The notes: generated by a model from the letters alone, not told the origin. A stretch of 64,000 nt of DNA from a bacterium (GCA_016125225.1 WGME01000007.1:124001-188000), one strand, 5' to 3'. Numbered from the stretch's first letter, positions 52,335-62,205 are shown. Program-made: numbers and translations.

Positions 52335-53627
52335 ATGACAAAACTCTCACGTCGGTCCTTTGTGAAAACGTCGGTGGCGGCGGGCTTGTTCTCGGGTCTG
52401 TCAGCCAAGAGTTACCGAGCGACATTTGCCGCCGAGGCCCCCAGTGAACGGATTCGCGTGGGCATGATCGGGGTCGGCAACCAGGGCGGCCCCAAAAACA
52501 ACATGAAGTACTTCCTGAAGAACATCGTCGCCCTGTGCGATCTGGATCAGAATTATCTGGCCGAAGCGTCGGCGTTCCTCAGCAAGGAATCCCGTCCTGC
52601 GGCCATGATGACCGACGACTATCGCCGTCTGCTCGATGCCAAGGATATCGATGCCGTCGTGGTGACCGTGCCCGATCAATGGCATGCCTTGATGACCATT
52701 GAAGCCTGTCAGGCGGGCAAAGATGTCTATTGCGAAAAACCGCTGACTCTGGTGATCAACGAAGGCCAGCCGATGATCGCCGCGGCTCGAAAGTATGAAC
52801 GGGTCGTGCAAACCGGCACGATGCAGCGCAGCGGAGCCGAATTCCAACTGGCCGTGAAACTGGTACAGGAAGGGCTGCTGGGCAAGATTACAGCCGTGAA
52901 TGTCACGCTGCCGGGGCCGAACTGGATTGACCGAGCAGGGAAACCTGTCGCGGACAGCGCACCGCCGAGCGGTTTCGACTTTAACCGCTGGCTGGGACCG
53001 GCGCCGTTACGGGCCTACAACAAAAACCGGGTCCATTACCTCTTCCGCTTTTTCTGGGACTACAGCGGCGGTCAACAGACCAATTTTGGTGCCCATCATC
53101 TCGATATTGCCCAATGGGGTCTCGGGATGGATAACAGTGGCCCGGTCAGCGTTCAGGGATCGGCGGTCTATAATCCTGATGGCTGGTACGAAACGCCCGA
53201 CTCAACAAAGATTGAGTACACCTATGCCAACGGCGTCGTTCTCACCTGCCGACAGGTGCCCGGCGCGAAAAGCAAGGAGCAGGGGACCGAGTTCATTGGA
53301 GAGAAGGGGCGGTTGTTCGTGTACCGTGGTGGCCTGACCGTCGATCCACCGGAGTTATTAAAGGGCATTGAACTGCCCAAGATCGTCAATTCGGCAGCGA
53401 ATATCGACCACGTCAATAACTTCTTCGATTGCATCAAGTCGCGCGAGAAACCCGTGGCCGACATCAGCATCGGCCATCGGTCGGCTACGGTGTGTCACTT
53501 GGGGAACATTGCCATCCGCACGCAGAAGAAAATCACTTGGGACCCGCAAGCTGAAACCATTGTGGGGGATGCAGAAGCGGCCCGCTGGATGACCAAGGAA
53601 TACCGCAAGCCCTGGACATTGGGTTAA
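52335..53627 (+). CDS. Tat-exported Gfo/Idh/MocA family oxidoreductase
   Basis: 430-aa NAD(P)-dependent sugar-type dehydrogenase with a twin-arginine signal (LSRRSFVKTSVAAGLFSG). The Rossmann loop IGVGNQGG, EKPLTL with the catalytic Lys, and TNFGAHHLDIAQWGLGMD with the metal or catalytic His are visible. This exported subfamily is highly expanded in planctomycetes and may process sugars in the periplasm with a bound cofactor. GAGGAGACC precedes the ATG at 52335. Confidence 0.92.
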   Translation: MTKLSRRSFVKTSVAAGLFSGLSAKSYRATFAAEAPSERIRVGMIGVGNQGGPKNNMKYFLKNIVALCDLDQNYLAEASAFLSKESRPAAMMTDDYRRLLDAKDIDAVVVTVPDQWHALMTIEACQAGKDVYCEKPLTLVINEGQPMIAAARKYERVVQTGTMQRSGAEFQLAVKLVQEGLLGKITAVNVTLPGPNWIDRAGKPVADSAPPSGFDFNRWLGPAPLRAYNKNRVHYLFRFFWDYSGGQQTNFGAHHLDIAQWGLGMDNSGPVSVQGSAVYNPDGWYETPDSTKIEYTYANGVVLTCRQVPGAKSKEQGTEFIGEKGRLFVYRGGLTVDPPELLKGIELPKIVNSAANIDHVNNFFDCIKSREKPVADISIGHRSATVCHLGNIAIRTQKKITWDPQAETIVGDAEAARWMTKEYRKPWTLG

Positions 53628-53672
53628 GCCAGGCACGTCGGAAGTTTGAGTCGCCAGCACAATCCACGTGGC

Positions 53673-55448
53673 TCAGGCTTCCACCACGACGAGCATTTCC
53701 CGAGGCATGGCCTGGCAGGCAAGGATGTATCCCTGCGTTTCTTCCGCGGGAGACAAGGCGTCGCGGCTTTCCATATGGACTCTGCCGGTCGTGCAGCGGA
53801 TCTTGCATTGACCGCAGATGCCGCTACGGCATTCCCAGCTGAGGCTGACTCCGGCAGACTCCGCCGCATCCAGAATGGAATCGGTCGCGGTGATTTCGAT
53901 CGATTCTCCCGAGCGGCTGAACGTGACGGTTGCCGAAGCGATCGTTGCATTTGCCATGTCTGCTCTTGAAGAGGCGCCCGACACCTCCGTCTCGGCGGCT
54001 GTCGCCGCCGGTGAGACGAACTCCTCAGTCGCAATGTGCTCTGGTGGAACTCCTGCTATTAACAATTGTTCGCAGGTGGCATCCATCATGGGATCGGGGC
54101 CGCAGAGAAAGATCGGTGCCGTGACGAGGTGTGGGCCCAGGCGTTTCAGGCTGTCCTGCGAGAGGTAGCCCGACTCGGCATGCCAATTCGTGAGGAGCTT
54201 ATCCGTTGAGTGAGCGGGCAGTTCCTTGCTGTAATGATTCCAGACGTGCAGGTTCGCAAACCGCTCGGCCAGTTGCTGCAATTCCTGGTGGAAGATGTAG
54301 TCGCGCGGTGTGCGAATGACATTGATGAAGTCGATACGCCCAGTCCAGTTCCGATCGGTCAGGTATCTCAGGATCGACATCAACGGAGTGATGCCGACAC
54401 CACCGCTGATGAGTATCACGGCGTCAGCCGATTGGCCGTCGAAATGAAACTTGCCAGCCGGGGCGGCAATTTTCAGGCGATTTCCAGGTTGCAGATGATC
54501 GTGCAGGTACTGTGACACGAGCCCAGCCGGGTTCCGCTTGATGGTTAACTCGACATAGCTTCGTTGTGTGGGGGCAGAGGCAATGGTGTAGCTGCGTCGG
54601 ACCGGCTTGCCATCGATCGTTAATGACAACGTGAGATACTGTCCCGGCAGGTGCAGAAACGGGATCTCCGCCTGTTCGGGATGTGTCAGCCGGAACGTTT
54701 TGACGTCGTGGGTCTCCTGAACGATCTGGCTGACGACAAGTTCGCCTTGAAAGAACGCGGCTTTTTGCGGTGGCGACTTCGTTACCGGTTTCCGCGAAGA
54801 CTTGTCCTTCTTGTCGAGCAAGTGCTTGATGGGGCGATACGCCAAGAGGGGAGTCAGCACGATGGCAAACGCGACAGGCTGGCGGATATCACTTTTCACC
54901 TGCATATAAAAATGGACGACGGCCAGTATTGCCACGACATATGTCAGGCGGTGGAGCAATTTCCAGCGCGCGGCCCCGAGTTGGCGAATCATGCCATTGG
55001 TGCTGGTCACCGCCAGAGGCAACATCAACATCAAGGCGATGAAACCGACGAGGAGAAATCGTCGTTTGGCGATTTCGTCGAAGGTGCTGGGCAAACTTCC
55101 CAGGCGATCAAATCCGAAGTAAATGCCGAAATGAAGAGCTGCATAGACAAAGGCATAGACCCCCAAAGCCCGGCGATAGGCAATGAGAGAATTCCAGCCT
55201 GTGGCGGACCGTAAGGGAGTGATGATGAGTGACAGGAACAGAAAGACCAACGAGAGCAACCCCGTGATGTGGATCGCCACATTGACCGCATTGGCTCCGA
55301 GTTGCCCGTGCCACGCATCCCAGGCCAGAATCAACGCCGGCACCGCGCCGTTCAAGATGGCCAGGTTGCGATAAAACGAGAGATTCATAAAGTTGTCCGT
55401 AGCAGAGTCGTCCCACCGAAAGTGGCTCTTGAGCGTGAAGCGTTCCAT
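53673..55448 (-). CDS. msrQ: MsrQ-like haem membrane protein fused to flavin reductase and 2Fe-2S ferredoxin
   Basis: 591-aa three-part protein. Residues about 20-215 are a multi-helix haem b domain of the ferric-reductase-like/MsrQ type with His in ALHFGIYFGF and LLHRLTYVVAILAVVHF. Residues about 235-485 are an FAD/NAD(P)H reductase (RRSYTIAS, ISGGVGITPLMSIL, FLCGPDPMMDA). Residues about 500-591 are a plant-type ferredoxin with C540, C545, C548 and C578. It would pass electrons from NAD(P)H through FAD and the iron-sulfur centre to haem and on to MsrP. Classical MsrQ has only the membrane domain, so the fusion makes the chain self-contained. Start at 55448; an ATG at 55388 is a shorter alternative. 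It follows msrP by 52 bp. Confidence 0.87.
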   Translation of the reverse strand: MERFTLKSHFRWDDSATDNFMNLSFYRNLAILNGAVPALILAWDAWHGQLGANAVNVAIHITGLLSLVFLFLSLIITPLRSATGWNSLIAYRRALGVYAFVYAALHFGIYFGFDRLGSLPSTFDEIAKRRFLLVGFIALMLMLPLAVTSTNGMIRQLGAARWKLLHRLTYVVAILAVVHFYMQVKSDIRQPVAFAIVLTPLLAYRPIKHLLDKKDKSSRKPVTKSPPQKAAFFQGELVVSQIVQETHDVKTFRLTHPEQAEIPFLHLPGQYLTLSLTIDGKPVRRSYTIASAPTQRSYVELTIKRNPAGLVSQYLHDHLQPGNRLKIAAPAGKFHFDGQSADAVILISGGVGITPLMSILRYLTDRNWTGRIDFINVIRTPRDYIFHQELQQLAERFANLHVWNHYSKELPAHSTDKLLTNWHAESGYLSQDSLKRLGPHLVTAPIFLCGPDPMMDATCEQLLIAGVPPEHIATEEFVSPAATAAETEVSGASSRADMANATIASATVTFSRSGESIEITATDSILDAAESAGVSLSWECRSGICGQCKIRCTTGRVHMESRDALSPAEETQGYILACQAMPREMLVVVEA

Positions 55449-55500
55449 TCAGACAAGTCGCGAAACCTGATGGTCCTTCCGAGATCGGCTGCTGTGTCGA

Positions 55501-56499
55501 TTAGAAGTTGATGGAGAGATCTTCTCCGTCATAGAGCGCCGCGACATGGCTTTCATATCCATTGAACATCAGCGTCCGCCGGCGACCACTTTCGCCGATG
55601 CGTTGTTCCGTCGCCTGACTCCAGCGGGGATGCGGCACTTCCGGATTCACATTCGCATAGAATCCATATTCGTACTCGGAATAACGATTCCAACTGGTGG
55701 GGGGCTGCTCGGCCGTGACGGTAATACGGACAATCGACTTGATGCCTTTGAAACCGTACTTCCAGGGAATGACCAATCGCACGGGAGCACCATCCTGCGG
55801 CGGTAGTTCTTCCCCGTACAACCCCATGGCCAGCAATGTCAGCGGATTCTGCGCCTCATCCAATCGGAGGCCTTCAACATACGGCCAGTCCAGCACCCGG
55901 GTGTTCTGCCCCGGCATGCGGAGCGGGTCGTACAGGGTCTGGAAGGCCACATATTTAGCAATCGGCATTGGACGGACAACATCCAGCAAAGCCGCCAGGG
56001 GAATTCCGTTCCAGGGAATTACCATCGACCAGGCTTCCACGCACCGCATCCGGTAGATGCGTTCTTCGAGGGGCGCAAGCTGACGCAGGTCATCCATGCT
56101 CAGCGTTTGCGGTGACTCCACCAACCCATCAACAGTGATGCTCCATCCCGTTGTATCAAACCCCTCCGCCATCGCCGCGACGGCGGTTTTATTCGTGGTG
56201 AATTCGTAGAAGTTGTTGTAGGTCACAATGTCTTGCCGGGGCGTTAAATCGTCTTCAACCAGATAACCCTTGGCGACGAGATCGGCCTCGTTGACCGCTG
56301 CGTGCTCGACTCCATCCAGTCGACGCCCCGCCTTAACCACCTTCGGAATCGGATTGAACGCTCGATAGACTCCGTAGGTGGCCATGACCGAGCCCGCTGT
56401 CACTGCCGTCTTCAGCCATGTCCGTCGGTTCAGATACAGCGATTGCGGGGTCACTTCCGCTTCGATGTCACGACCCGAGAATTCCATTTTCGTATTCAT
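55501..56499 (-). CDS. msrP: protein-methionine-sulfoxide reductase catalytic subunit MsrP
   Basis: 332-aa periplasmic molybdopterin enzyme of the YedY/MsrP type, which reduces methionine sulfoxide in exported proteins. Tat signal [13 protein letters not shown], Mo-binding Cys153 in [16 protein letters not shown], and the C-terminal [14 protein letters not shown] segment are visible. The ATG at 56499 is used since the signal follows within 25 residues; a longer upstream opening is unlikely. It is transcribed with MsrQ downstream and a Met-rich lipoprotein upstream. Confidence 0.92.
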   Translation of the reverse strand: MNTKMEFSGRDIEAEVTPQSLYLNRRTWLKTAVTAGSVMATYGVYRAFNPIPKVVKAGRRLDGVEHAAVNEADLVAKGYLVEDDLTPRQDIVTYNNFYEFTTNKTAVAAMAEGFDTTGWSITVDGLVESPQTLSMDDLRQLAPLEERIYRMRCVEAWSMVIPWNGIPLAALLDVVRPMPIAKYVAFQTLYDPLRMPGQNTRVLDWPYVEGLRLDEAQNPLTLLAMGLYGEELPPQDGAPVRLVIPWKYGFKGIKSIVRITVTAEQPPTSWNRYSEYEYGFYANVNPEVPHPRWSQATEQRIGESGRRRTLMFNGYESHVAALYDGEDLSINF

Positions 56500-56706
56500 G
56501 ATCGCTCTTAGCCTGCGGAAACAACGGAGAACTTCAGACCTGCAGTGGTCCTGCGGTGACGAACTTCTACGACCTGAAATAGCACACGACTTCGAAGCAC
56601 CCACTCAGTACCGCTACCATCTCGATTTTGCCGCGAACCATAGCAGAAAACTCACACGGGGCCATCCGGGATTTTCGAGCGACAGGCAGCCTCGCCTCCG
56701 TTGGAG

Positions 56707-57039
56707 TTACTTCTTATCGGAAGTGGCGGCATCGTCCATTTTTGGTGCCATCGGCATTTTAGCGTCTGAACCGGTTGTGGTCATCGCTGGTTTCTCCATC
56801 ATCGCGTCGTTCGTCATGCCCTCCTTGGACATCGACATCTCCTGCATGCCGTGATCCGTCATGGAACCACCGGCCATGCCATCCTGCTGCATGGTTGTGC
56901 CATCCATCGTCGTTTCCGTCATCATCTCCGCATTTGTGCCAGAATTGGTCATCATTTTCTGCGGCGCTTGTGAGCAGGCCGCCAGGGTGAAGAGGGACAG
57001 GCTTGAAAGCAGAATCGCGGTTGGCAAGGGCTTTTTCAT
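56707..57039 (-). CDS. methionine-rich lipoprotein (MrpX-like)
   Basis: 110-aa protein with a lipobox LAAC (Cys22). The mature 89 residues hold 18 Met (about 20%), with little else apart from Thr, Gly, Asp and Ser: MTETTMDGTTM and MQEMSMSKEGM. No enzymatic motif. A GGAG sits 6 nt ahead of the ATG at 57039. In Azospira a Met-rich periplasmic protein (MrpX) scavenges hypochlorite and is repaired by the YedY/MsrP system; composition and position next to msrPQ make the same job likely here, but sequence similarity to MrpX was not checked. Confidence 0.85.
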   Translation of the reverse strand: MKKPLPTAILLSSLSLFTLAACSQAPQKMMTNSGTNAEMMTETTMDGTTMQQDGMAGGSMTDHGMQEMSMSKEGMTNDAMMEKPAMTTTGSDAKMPMAPKMDDAATSDKK

Positions 57040-57271
57040 CGAAATCTCCAGGTTGATTGATATCGCAGGGGACAGTTTGTCACCGTACATTTGACGGCGG
57101 AACTGTCTCTTGAGATGCCGGATACAGGCACTTCGTTACCGTTCCGCATCGTGCGCTCGGGAGATTTCGATAATTGTCCGAGAAACACGTGGATATCGCG
57201 GTCAATCGTCCTGGAAAATGCCCACGCGAATTAGCTGGCATGGGGCTGACGAAGTTTAGTACCAGAGACTG
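57040..57271. promoter_or_regulatory. upstream region of the methionine-sulfoxide repair locus
   Basis: 232 bp ahead of the Met-rich lipoprotein gene. An inverted repeat GACAGTT (57071-57077) / AACTGTC (57101-57107) lies about 30-70 bp from the start codon. A reverse-strand GGAAC (57145-57141) with TGTATC 14 nt further on recalls the -35 core of ECF sigma promoters but is only suggestive. Confidence 0.35.
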
Positions 57272-60200
57272 TCAGCGAGCCGCGGGGGCTTGGGCTGCGT
57301 CTCTTAATACCGGCAGATCGACAGCTCGCAATAATCCGAAGCAGAAGAGTTCCGGACATTGGTCATACGTCCGACTTTCCGCAATGACCTGCTTCAGTGA
57401 TTCCAAAGGCCGGTGTTCGGTGACGCGGTAATTCATCGTCGGCTGTAGTCCTTGCATGATGAGACCAATCGCGGAAGACCTGGGGCCATCCGTGATCAGT
57501 TCCAAAGTCTGAACCGCATGGCGCTGTTGCCACCATTGTGCAACCGCCTGCAGTTGCCCGGTTTGGACGCCAAGCGGACGCTCCGCGACGGTGGCCACCA
57601 TCAAGGCCCAGAGGTAGGCATGATGCGGCATGGCACATTCGCCGAAATAAAACAGGTCGACAGCCAGCACGCGATGCCCCTCTTGCAGTAGCTGCTCGAT
57701 ACGCGCCTCCGTCGACTTTCGTCCGTCGTCGCTGATGACCAGGGCCAGCTTCTGCGAATCGGCCCGTGCGAATTCCGTCGCGGGGATCGTCCAGTCCTGT
57801 CCGATCTGCAGTTGCCATTGAGTGGTGGTTAGCCCATCACGCGTGGTTTGCTGGACCTCATTGGCAGTGATGGCGCCGGTAATCGGCCGCACCACACCCT
57901 GCAGGCGCTGCGCCAACTCTTGACGCCAGGCCAGTGTCTCGGAAGCGACCGTGGGTTTCGGTGTGACTTCCGGGAGACTTTGAGCGAGATGTGTCGCGAC
58001 TGCATGAAAATCGAGGTTCACCGTGGGGAGTGGTACGGACAGCGTTTCCCGAGACTGAATTTCGTCCTGCAATGGTTGTTCGATAGTGGCGAAGCGGGAT
58101 TCGTCACCATCGAACCATTGGTCGCGAAGCATGCAGTACAACGCCTGACGATTGTCGAGCAGAAAGTTGTGCGTTCCCGGATCGCTATTCACATGGGTCC
58201 GGAGCCGTTGCGGCACTCCCAACAGGTCATACACGGGCGTCGCGGCTTCCTGTAACGGGGCCAACGCATGCCCGGAGGCGAAGCAGCATTGATCTTTTTC
58301 ATTGAATGTCAGCAGAGCTGCACGCGGGGCCAGCAATGTGGTTAACGTGGCATAGTCGGCGACGGAACCCAAATCCGTCGGGGTCTGTTCGGAATCGCCA
58401 AGGTCGGTGTAGTTATCGATCCGCGTCAGGAAACTTGAATAGCCCGCAACGGGGTTGCACAGGGTCACACGAGGGTCGAGTGAACTGAAGAAAATGGTTT
58501 GCCAACCACCGCCGGAAAGCCCGGCGACTCCCACTCGGGTTTCGTCCGCCTGCTCGAGCGACAAGAGATAATCGATACCGCGCGACATCGACAGGAAGAA
58601 GGGGGCCACGCCGCTGGCTCCGCACAGATCGAGTTGGTTCATGCGGGCATGCGAAAACCCCGCCGTGCCCAACTGACCCATCCCGAACCATTCCAGATTG
58701 AGCGACATCACACCCTGCCGGGCCAGATGAATGCAGCGGGCCTGCTTGTAGTCCGCCGCCTTGCCTGCCGAATCGTGACCATTCACATTCAGGAAGACAG
58801 GCACCTTGCCGGAGATGTTCTGCGGCACATACAGCAACGCGGGAATCCACATGTCGGGCAAGACTTCCAACCGTAGTTTGCGAATCTGATAACCCGGACC
58901 GGCTTCCAGCGTTTCCAGTTCTTCGACCTTCCCGGGCGTGTCGCGCCAATCAGCCGCAGGGCCTCGGAAGACGACTTTCTCTAAGGTTTCCTGTCGCTTG
59001 GCCTCGGCCCAATGTGTCCATTCCTGGGCATCGGTCATTTTGGGAGGTAACGAAACCCGACTGCGGGTGAACCGCTGGACTTCTTTCATGGATTGTTCGG
59101 GGAGCAAGATTGGCTGCGTGAGGGCCGCGGCGATCTGTTCCGCGACTGCCGATGGCTCTTGTAAGACATCTGATCCCAGTCCGAACTTGGCGGGCAGGGG
59201 CAGGTTGGCCCAGGTGAAATCCTCTCCAAAGCGAAGTTGCCAGCGGCCTGCCAGCTTCAATGCTTGATCGCCGGATCGCAGTTCTGGCGGCATAGACAAG
59301 ACGTGCGCATTTGGCTTCGCGATCAGTCGCAGCACCAGCAGATTCACCTCGTCGCCGGGAAACAGATTGCCGGGAATTGAGAACGTCGTGCTGCCATCAG
59401 AGACGCTCGCCTCCAGCTTTGTGCCATTGATCCAGGCCTGGGCATCGGCTGCGGAAACCTGCAGTTGGAGATCCTTACCTGGGAGTGATGGCGAAGGGAC
59501 TCGCACGGAACAGCGGCACCAGACCGGTTGCGAAGCCGTCAGCGGGGCAATCTCTGTCACCGGGTTTGTGATCGCGGTGGTGATCCACTCCGGCGGTGTG
59601 GTTAATGTCTTAGCATCTGTGGCCGCGAGCGCGAAAATGTCACGGTCCCGGCGCTGATCAAATCGGGGTCGAAACGTTTCGCCGCCAAGAATCTGGTCGC
59701 TGGTGATGGTCGGGCAGATGAACCGCTCCACATGCGCGACGACGAGATCGTTCCCCGTAAAGTGATCGACATACGGCCAACGCTGCGGGTTGTACATGCA
59801 ATCGGTCAGATCGCGGACCAGCACCACGTCTTTGCCGTTGCGGGCCAGTTGTCGCAAACCGAAGGGCCGTCCCAGCACACACATATTGGTGTGCACTCCA
59901 ACCAGCATGACGTGCTGGATGCCACGGGATTCGAGAATGTTCCAGACTTCATCGCCGCGATCGCTGATGAAATCGACTTGGTCGTCGATCGTGATGCCCG
60001 GATGCTCCGCCTGCCAGGGCAGTGCAGGATTGCGGCCAGCGGCGGAGAGTTCGGCTGCCCATTTCGCGTGTTCCTCGGGGTTGTCATCGTCACCGCCATC
60101 CGATTGATCGATGGGATAAACGGCTTGCTCTTCTGCCGGAATCCGCGAGCACCAATAGGGAATGTCGCGCGGAAGATTCTTTGCGACGGATGCGGACATC

Positions 60201-60550
60201 GCCCGAGTTCGAGCCGGATGATTCTGGTAAGCCGCCATACAATCGCTGGGGGCGTGGATAATCGTCGCACCCTGTTCGCGGGTCGCTTTGAGCAGGGCGT
60301 CCATGCGTGGCACAAATTCTTCCATGCGCCGCACCGCGTTGATGCTGTGGTGCTTGTCCCAAACGTCACAGACAATGACGGCAGTCTGGGCGGCTGGCCA
60401 TTTTTCTGATGCCATGTGACGCTGCATCTGGCCGGTCTTCGCATCAGTCGAGACGGTCCGGGGATGCAGAGAAAAGTCCTGGCCGTTTCCTGTCTGAGCA
60501 GGTCCGAGCAACCAGAGCATGACAAGCAGAGTGGTGTAACAGGTACGCAT
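57272..60550 (-). CDS. secreted isochorismatase-like / acetyl-xylan-esterase-like fusion
   Basis: 1092-aa exported protein with a signal peptide (CYTTLLVMLWLLGPAQTGNGQ). Residues about 50-285 form a cysteine hydrolase of the isochorismatase fold: VIVCDVWDKHH (D62) and GVHTNMCVLGRPFG (C224). A beta-rich linker region spans about 300-470. Residues about 490-900 are an alpha/beta-hydrolase of the acetyl-xylan-esterase type with nucleophile VAGLSGGGWQT, and a further hydrolase-like region follows (ALVISDDGRKSTEARI). The catalytic lysine of the isochorismatase domain was not found with certainty, so the first domain may be inactive or use another residue. Substrates unknown. Confidence 0.83.
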   Translation of the reverse strand: MRTCYTTLLVMLWLLGPAQTGNGQDFSLHPRTVSTDAKTGQMQRHMASEKWPAAQTAVIVCDVWDKHHSINAVRRMEEFVPRMDALLKATREQGATIIHAPSDCMAAYQNHPARTRAMSASVAKNLPRDIPYWCSRIPAEEQAVYPIDQSDGGDDDNPEEHAKWAAELSAAGRNPALPWQAEHPGITIDDQVDFISDRGDEVWNILESRGIQHVMLVGVHTNMCVLGRPFGLRQLARNGKDVVLVRDLTDCMYNPQRWPYVDHFTGNDLVVAHVERFICPTITSDQILGGETFRPRFDQRRDRDIFALAATDAKTLTTPPEWITTAITNPVTEIAPLTASQPVWCRCSVRVPSPSLPGKDLQLQVSAADAQAWINGTKLEASVSDGSTTFSIPGNLFPGDEVNLLVLRLIAKPNAHVLSMPPELRSGDQALKLAGRWQLRFGEDFTWANLPLPAKFGLGSDVLQEPSAVAEQIAAALTQPILLPEQSMKEVQRFTRSRVSLPPKMTDAQEWTHWAEAKRQETLEKVVFRGPAADWRDTPGKVEELETLEAGPGYQIRKLRLEVLPDMWIPALLYVPQNISGKVPVFLNVNGHDSAGKAADYKQARCIHLARQGVMSLNLEWFGMGQLGTAGFSHARMNQLDLCGASGVAPFFLSMSRGIDYLLSLEQADETRVGVAGLSGGGWQTIFFSSLDPRVTLCNPVAGYSSFLTRIDNYTDLGDSEQTPTDLGSVADYATLTTLLAPRAALLTFNEKDQCCFASGHALAPLQEAATPVYDLLGVPQRLRTHVNSDPGTHNFLLDNRQALYCMLRDQWFDGDESRFATIEQPLQDEIQSRETLSVPLPTVNLDFHAVATHLAQSLPEVTPKPTVASETLAWRQELAQRLQGVVRPITGAITANEVQQTTRDGLTTTQWQLQIGQDWTIPATEFARADSQKLALVISDDGRKSTEARIEQLLQEGHRVLAVDLFYFGECAMPHHAYLWALMVATVAERPLGVQTGQLQAVAQWWQQRHAVQTLELITDGPRSSAIGLIMQGLQPTMNYRVTEHRPLESLKQVIAESRTYDQCPELFCFGLLRAVDLPVLRDAAQAPAAR

Positions 60551-60878
60551 GAAGATTTGTCTCAGGGCTCAAACGGAGAGATTTGAACGCGGGGGCGTGT
60601 TGATTCTCTCATGGCGGCGTGAGAGACACAATCGAAGGCACCGTGACATCGACAAGTGACTTTGTCCGCGCGTCATGCAGGGCCAGTTGCGTGATTGGCA
60701 GACTTTGTCCAGAAGACAATGGTCTCCACGTCTGACGGCCATTCAATTTCACTCTATGGAACGGGGTTGTCTGTGGAAGAAAGATGACGTTCGACGGTTA
60801 CCGTTGCGGTGCCGTTTGACGATATGATGCCGCATCAACCTGTGGCATGAAGATGTGTTTTCCTCGTGTGGCAGGGTG
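60551..60878. other. intergenic region between divergent genes
   Basis: 328 bp between the giant fusion and the MFS gene, presumably holding both promoters. No repeat, RNA gene or clear promoter core was recognised. Confidence 0.4.
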
Positions 60879-62177
60879 ATGACCGAAAACTCAGGAGCCT
60901 TCATGGACGTCGGCCATGTGCACGATCCGTATCTCGCTTTTCGCTACCTGCCCTTTCGCCTGTTTGCGGCGAGCTACTGGCTGGCCATCATCGGCAGTCA
61001 GATCTTAGCGGCGACTGTTCAATGGGATGTTTATCAGCAGACCAAAGATCCCATGTCCATTGGTCTGGTGGGATTGGTCGGAGCGATCCCCGTTATTCTG
61101 CTGGCCCTGCCCGCAGGGCATGTGGCCGACCGTTTTAGTCGTAAGCGTGTGTTGCTGCTCACGCAAGTTCCGCTAACGCTGGCACCGGCCTGCCTGGGAT
61201 GCCTGCATTGGGGTTCCACTCATGGAGTATCTCTGCCTGTGACGTTTACGGTCTTAACCGTCAATGCCATCGCCCTGACATTTGCGCGGCCCGCCCGTGC
61301 TGCGATCTTACCCAACCTGGTCCCACGGCATGTTTATCCCAATGCCTTTGCCTGGTTGAGCAGTCTATTTGAAACGGCGGCCTGGGTAGGACCGGCTATC
61401 GCTGGTGGACTGATCGTCTTCGGCGTCGCCTGGTCCTATCTGACGTCAGGATTGTGTTTGCTGTGTTGCTTTGGCATCACCTGGTTCCTGCCGATGGATA
61501 CTCCTGGCGAATCCACGTCACGCGAAGCCGGTTGGCAGGCACTCTCCGCTGGGCTGCGATTCGTGTTTGAAACACCCCTGCTGATTGCTTCTATGACACT
61601 CGATCTGCTCGCCGTGCTGCTGGGCGGAGCCACCTATTTGATGCCCGTGTTTGCAGAACGATTGCAAGCGGGGGCAGTGGGATATGGCTGGATGCGAGCG
61701 GCACCCGCTATCGGGGCGTGTGCGATGGCGTTGTTTCAGGCTCATCGACCGCCACATACACGGGCCGGACGTACGCTGTTAACGGCCGTGGCGATGTTTG
61801 GGGTCGCGACGATTGTCTTTGGGCTCTCACAAAACTACTGGTTGAGCCTGGCAATGCTGGTGCTAATTGGGGCCAGCGATAATATCAGCGTGATCATCCG
61901 TCAGACGGTCATCCAGTCGCTAACGCCAGATGCCATGCGCGGGCGCGTTTCCGCTGTGAATCAGGTTTTCATTGGGGCCAGCAATGAACTCGGGGGACTC
62001 GAATCCGGCGTGACGGCTAAACTGCTCGGTCCGGTGTTGTCTGTGGTGGCAGGTGGCATCGGCACTTTGGTGGTGGTACTGGGTGTGGCCTGTCGCTGGC
62101 CGGCAATCCGGCAACTGGGTTCATTACAAGACTTGGAACCCGTCGCCATTTCGCCCCAGGTCTCCAAGACGGAATGA
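60879..62177 (+). CDS. MFS transporter (DHA3 / EntS-like)
   Basis: 432-aa major facilitator with about 12 hydrophobic segments. The loop-2-3 motif GHVADRFSRKRVLLL is intact. Overall pattern, including PARAAILPNLVP and the region TPDAMRGRVSAVNQVF, matches the EntS-like/macrolide-exporter DHA3 group. An efflux role is likely; substrate unknown. GGCAGGGTG precedes the ATG at 60879; a GTG at 60855 is an alternative. Confidence 0.9.
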   Translation: MTENSGAFMDVGHVHDPYLAFRYLPFRLFAASYWLAIIGSQILAATVQWDVYQQTKDPMSIGLVGLVGAIPVILLALPAGHVADRFSRKRVLLLTQVPLTLAPACLGCLHWGSTHGVSLPVTFTVLTVNAIALTFARPARAAILPNLVPRHVYPNAFAWLSSLFETAAWVGPAIAGGLIVFGVAWSYLTSGLCLLCCFGITWFLPMDTPGESTSREAGWQALSAGLRFVFETPLLIASMTLDLLAVLLGGATYLMPVFAERLQAGAVGYGWMRAAPAIGACAMALFQAHRPPHTRAGRTLLTAVAMFGVATIVFGLSQNYWLSLAMLVLIGASDNISVIIRQTVIQSLTPDAMRGRVSAVNQVFIGASNELGGLESGVTAKLLGPVLSVVAGGIGTLVVVLGVACRWPAIRQLGSLQDLEPVAISPQVSKTE

Positions 62178-62205
62178 TCACTGTTTGATAGTGGCCGTTG
62201 AAATC

